From assembly GCA_023269675.1 (NCBI GenBank), contig JAHFSX010000015.1, positions 62,001 to 126,000 of the forward strand: a DNA stretch of 64,000 nt, written 5' to 3'. The DNA is from Verrucomicrobiota bacterium. Lineage in GTDB: Bacteria; Verrucomicrobiota; Kiritimatiellia; RFP12; UBA1067. How positions within the stretch are numbered: the stretch's first letter is position 1; each line of letters opens with the position of its first letter. Shown piece by piece: positions 62,101 to 64,000 of this stretch. A model generated the notes under the pieces. That model saw nothing but the letters and a program-made list of their open reading frames with translations. It made no database searches and was not told the DNA's origin. The position numbers and the translations under genes are program-made.

Positions 62101-62486
62101 AGCTGCAGCGCACGGGCGACGACACGAGCGGGCTGGACTGGAAGCGCACGCGCAAGTACGGGGTCAACACGCTGGCGTTCCGCGCGGCGCAGGACCGGGC
62201 GTTCTATGCGGTCGACGCCGACTGCGTGGGGCTGGCGAACGCGGGCGCGGTGCCGTGGGAGAAGAACCGGCAGTGGCTGGACCTGGTGGCGCGCAGCGGC
62301 ACGCCGCTGTTCGTGTCGTGGCGCCGTCAGCTCGCCGGGCCGGAGGAGCGCGCGGCGCTGCGCGCGGCGTTCCTGCGCGCGGCGCAGCCCGCGCCCACGG
62401 CCGAGCCGCTGGACTGGATGGAGACGCCCGTGCCCAGGCACTGGCGTTTCGGGAGCGAAGAGGTCACGTACGACTGGGGCGAGTGA
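59154..62486 (+). CDS. Secreted two-domain enzyme: parallel beta-helix plus GH36/GH27-like barrel
   Basis: 1110 residues from ATG 59154. A signal peptide covers residues ~8-25 (MQAKITGMLVLFTCCAAKA). A right-handed parallel beta-helix follows at ~30-560 (ITNYMTVLGDGAAIYI, DWSAYYLDERCQTNLIEGNV). From ~770 there is an alpha-galactosidase-like TIM barrel: YGFNDWYCAYG, LVMDDGWQVN, nucleophile-like D915 in LVKIDYLTYD and acid-like D989/D990 in TGDDTSGLDW. Length and both active-site-like regions suggest a polysaccharide-degrading enzyme with two catalytic units. Substrate unknown. Confidence 0.85.
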   Translation: MKIREKRMQAKITGMLVLFTCCAAKAVTVTVGSGEALKTINDALAVTRAATSEAEKVIVVRGGDYYDTAVELDARDNGLTIRAATGATPVLWGGAPVGGWQQAGDRFYAATLPESVATNARALLVNGDMRPRARYPEKGTFFYTNTCAIKPRAAIEGYWERKPTPEEQTHLLYKREDIPETFDFRGADISAYHMWTIYERSISRHDREKGLFVLGQETGSPLGAYGVKKFVIWNTIEGMTRPGQWYVDRVAGRVYYWPIPGEDLGKASVVVPAKMNILRIVGTKQAPAKNITVEGLSFKATTVPLVKEGWIAFSYDGAVRVEMSEGVTLKGLRISNVAGNGIRAVQSWGKSNTGVRVLGCEVTQTGAGGIYMDGRQSEVAFNRVTDVGLMFPSGVGISLGGSESVFASNVLANTTYSALCGGGVKLLIQGNTITNYMTVLGDGAAIYISASRECVIRGNAVNDCGNPVHDWSAYYLDERCQTNLIEGNVSENVDWPVHNHIASNTVIRANVFKNAGDLKLTFQRSGNVTLEGNTLTAGGSITVNNADGVKAWKGNAFLSGAGRVVFNSTDGRELPVPQEALGGRLNYLNLKRAPDALWTVSGGVTNALAEVAPRVWSNAVARVETPNTKEGTRVRVSAPGAALEAVVVRWAGGLPESAKLLGDVWERSYGDLAWRPLGAARPMPWYFLASDGRVTHGYGVAVQPNALCCWAADRGGVTLALDVRAGGAGVRLGGRTLDACTVLSRAWVTNETPFQAAAAFCRQMCPSPRLPQEPVYGFNDWYCAYGINTATNFLEDAAFITSLIPEVKNRPYLVMDDGWQVNAPAKAGVSGFGPWDRSNARFAMDMETFARRVKALDAKPGLWYRPLYAWAEVPEAWRLKKARDFMDPTVPEVKRQIAGDMARFRAWGFQLVKIDYLTYDMNNRWGYDLGGRVVHDDRAWADASRTTAEVMLDLYRTMRQGAGDGVVLIGCNALSHLAAGIFELQRTGDDTSGLDWKRTRKYGVNTLAFRAAQDRAFYAVDADCVGLANAGAVPWEKNRQWLDLVARSGTPLFVSWRRQLAGPEERAALRAAFLRAAQPAPTAEPLDWMETPVPRHWRFGSEEVTYDWGE

Positions 62487-62547
62487 GGCGGATGGGGGCG
62501 TTCCCCCGCGAAGACACGTGTAATAAAGCGTGCGCCTGATGCGTAGG

Positions 62548-62787
62548 TCACCCGGGGATGAGTCCTTCGAGACCGTTGATCTTCAGCTCGAGGGCGAGCT
62601 GCATGATGCGGCCGAGCTCGCCTTTCGGGAAGCCTTTCTGTTTGAACCAGAGCAGGTAGTCCTCAGGAAGGTCCAGGACGCGGCGTCCCCGGTATTTGCC
62701 GAAGGGCATGTTCAGGGAGGCGAGCTTCCCCATGTCCGCGCGGGCTTTCGCCAGAAACTCGGGGGACTGGCTTAAATCCTCGCTCAT
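62548..62787 (-). CDS. DUF3820 protein
   Basis: 79 residues. MPFGKYRGRRVLDLPEDYLL and FKQKGFPKGELGRIMQLAL are the family pattern, a short quorum- or exonuclease-like domain of unknown function. The start codon overlaps the stop of the upstream membrane gene by four bases. Confidence 0.88.
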   Translation of the reverse strand: MSEDLSQSPEFLAKARADMGKLASLNMPFGKYRGRRVLDLPEDYLLWFKQKGFPKGELGRIMQLALELKINGLEGLIPG

Positions 62788-63404
62788 GCGCACCTCCGGC
62801 GCCAGTCGCGGACGGCCCAGAACCCGCCGAGGCCCGCGCCGAGCATGTTGCAGACGAGGTCCCAGCCGGTGTTGACGTAGCCGCCCACGTTGGTCCAGGT
62901 CATGAGCCGCGTGGCCGCGAACTCGATCACCTCGTTTGTCGCGCCGAGGCCCATGCCGCAGAGCCAGACCGTGGTCCAGACGCCGACGGTGCTCTTGAGG
63001 CCGGGCGCGAACAGGGTGCGCAGCCCGCACCAGGCCGCGAGCGACGCCAGGAGGAAGCCGTAGGTGTGGACGACCTGGTCGTAGCGCGGCAGCCACGGCG
63101 CGAGGCGCAGGTTGTAGAGGGTGAGCGCGCCGGTGTCGGAGTCCGCGAAGCGTGCGGGAATCCGGATGGTGCCGCCCAGCATGTGGACGAGGCCCCAGAG
63201 CACGAGCCCCCACAGGATCCAGACGGGGAGCCTGACCTTGCGGTCGAGCCAGACCACGCAGGCGATCTGCCCGAACATGACGAGACCGTAGAAGAGGAAC
63301 TCGGTGTTCCACTGCCGGAGGGCGACCGTGAGCGCGGCCAGCATATAGAGGCCGACGACGATGGCGAAGGGGACTAGGCGTTTTTCAAGGCGCATTTGGT
63401 TCAT
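62784..63404 (-). CDS. DUF2238/YjdF-like membrane protein
   Basis: 206 residues with five to six TM segments. YDQVVHTYGFLLASLAAWCG and GLGATNEVIEFAATRLM, with GGYVNTGWDLVCNMLGAGLG, are the conserved core. The Asp/His pattern in YDQVVH is typical. Function unknown. It is translationally coupled to DUF3820. Confidence 0.85.
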   Translation of the reverse strand: MNQMRLEKRLVPFAIVVGLYMLAALTVALRQWNTEFLFYGLVMFGQIACVVWLDRKVRLPVWILWGLVLWGLVHMLGGTIRIPARFADSDTGALTLYNLRLAPWLPRYDQVVHTYGFLLASLAAWCGLRTLFAPGLKSTVGVWTTVWLCGMGLGATNEVIEFAATRLMTWTNVGGYVNTGWDLVCNMLGAGLGGFWAVRDWRRRCA

Positions 63405-63738
63405 ATTATGCCATGTCCGCAGCGGACCACAAACGGATTTCTAGCGGCAAAATGCTGGGTTGCAAGGCCTTCGCTGGAAGCTGCGGAAATCGCGGTTTTG
63501 TTGTCTGCCGTATGGGTTCGGCCCGTGGCGCACGGCGTGGGCCTGCCGGTGGTGCGAGGCTCTCAGCGGCTATAGGCGTCCCCTTCCTTCTTGCTTTCCG
63601 ACCTGATTGCATGACGCGTCCAGTTCGCAAAAAAGAGGGGTCAGTTCGCATTATAGAGATTGTGGGTCGGAGTGTGCTGGGGATAAACTGAACCCATCGG
63701 CTGATCAGGATCAGCGGGCTTTTAAAAGGGGCAGGGTG
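63405..63738. other. 334-base gap with no recognisable gene
   Basis: The gap separates the divergent DUF2238 gene and the final secreted protein. It holds two CAGTTCGCA words (about 63620 and 63643) with AAAAAAGAGGGGT between them, which look like a promoter-region or repeat remnant. Open frames here lack coding features. Confidence 0.4.
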
Positions 63739-64000
63739 ATGAAACACGGACACGTGCTGTGGGCGGTGGCTCAGGTCGCGGCGATTGCGGCGGCTGAGGA
63801 CATCGTGCTTTTTGACGCGGCCACCACGCCGTCCGCAGCGATCGCGTCGCAAGCGGGTGGCGTGTTCGCTGTGAAAGACGGGGTCCTGGAGGTCGAGACC
63901 CGCGGCGAGACCGGGTACCCGGGCATCCGTATCACGGGCACGTGGGACCTTTCGAAGTGCAGCCGCCTGACGCTCGAACTGGCGAACCGCGACAGCAAGG
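63739..64000 (+). CDS. Secreted protein, N-terminal part (continues beyond window)
   Basis: The first 87 codons: a short signal peptide (HVLWAVAQVAAIAAAEDIVL) then IVLFDAATTPSAAIASQAGG and IRITGTWDLSKCSRLTLELA, a beta-sandwich-like start seen in exported carbohydrate-related proteins. The frame is open at the window end, so length and function cannot be judged. CAGGGTG precedes the ATG. Confidence 0.7.
   Translation, partial: MKHGHVLWAVAQVAAIAAAEDIVLFDAATTPSAAIASQAGGVFAVKDGVLEVETRGETGYPGIRITGTWDLSKCSRLTLELANRDSK

Overview
This is a GC-rich bacterial chromosome segment with no rRNA, complete tRNA, CRISPR array, transposase or phage gene. The gene mix suggests a PVC-superphylum bacterium, most probably an anaerobic or facultative Kiritimatiellota-like lineage: secreted glycoside hydrolases, an Na+-type N-ATPase, a TRAP uptake system, Feo iron uptake, an hgcAB pair and many palindromic intergenic repeats. 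The taxon is inferred from gene content, because no marker gene was compared.

Layout. 1-1271: end of feoB plus feoA (ferrous iron uptake). 1590-5805: a PPOX-fold protein, a four-helix-bundle gene bracketed by repeats, and a GH78 alpha-L-rhamnosidase. 6146-10891 (minus strand): zwf, aspS and serC. 11147-13869: the classical rpmH-rnpA-yidD-yidC block. 14048-20542: a zinc-ribbon protein, a D-aminoacylase-like amidohydrolase, a phosphoheptose-isomerase-like SIS protein, a complete TRAP transporter and a universal stress protein. 20472-25958: a secreted hypothetical protein, a DUF167 protein, a YggT-family membrane protein and a short alpha-glucan phosphorylase.

The most remarkable part is 26048-38185, a 12-kb all-plus-strand metal(loid)/redox island. 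It begins with an ArsR regulator, a CSC-motif permease, a CPKC mini-thioredoxin and a ProC-like oxidoreductase. A membrane thioredoxin, a CcdA-type electron transporter and an ArsF-like protein follow. Then come hgcA and hgcB, the two genes needed for methylmercury formation, and a second ArsR. The island ends with a Cys-rich micro-peptide, a P1B-type metal ATPase, a Cys-ended thioredoxin-fold protein, a second CcdA, ArsC arsenate reductase, a rhodanese and the Acr3 arsenite pump. The hgcA promoter region shares sequence elements with both arsR promoters, which suggests that mercury methylation and arsenic/thiol redox functions are co-regulated.

38411-46538: cyclopropane fatty acid synthase and a complete nine-gene N-ATPase operon in the order D-C-Q-R-B-E-F-A-G. 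46615-51707: CrcB fluoride channel with DUF190 partner, an MFS transporter, a Tat-exported Gfo/Idh oxidoreductase and a URO-D-like protein. 52133-56501: a CPA2 antiporter fused to a PTS-IIA domain, a phosphodiesterase and a beta-CASP ribonuclease. 56622-59006: a spermidine-synthase-like membrane protein split by an in-frame amber codon. 59154-62486: a beta-helix/GH36-like secreted enzyme. 62548-64000: a DUF3820 protein, a membrane protein and the start of a secreted protein that runs off the window.

At least four families of palindromic intergenic repeats are scattered through the window. One of them (ends AACCGCAGA/TCTGCGGTT) also brackets the four-helix-bundle gene.
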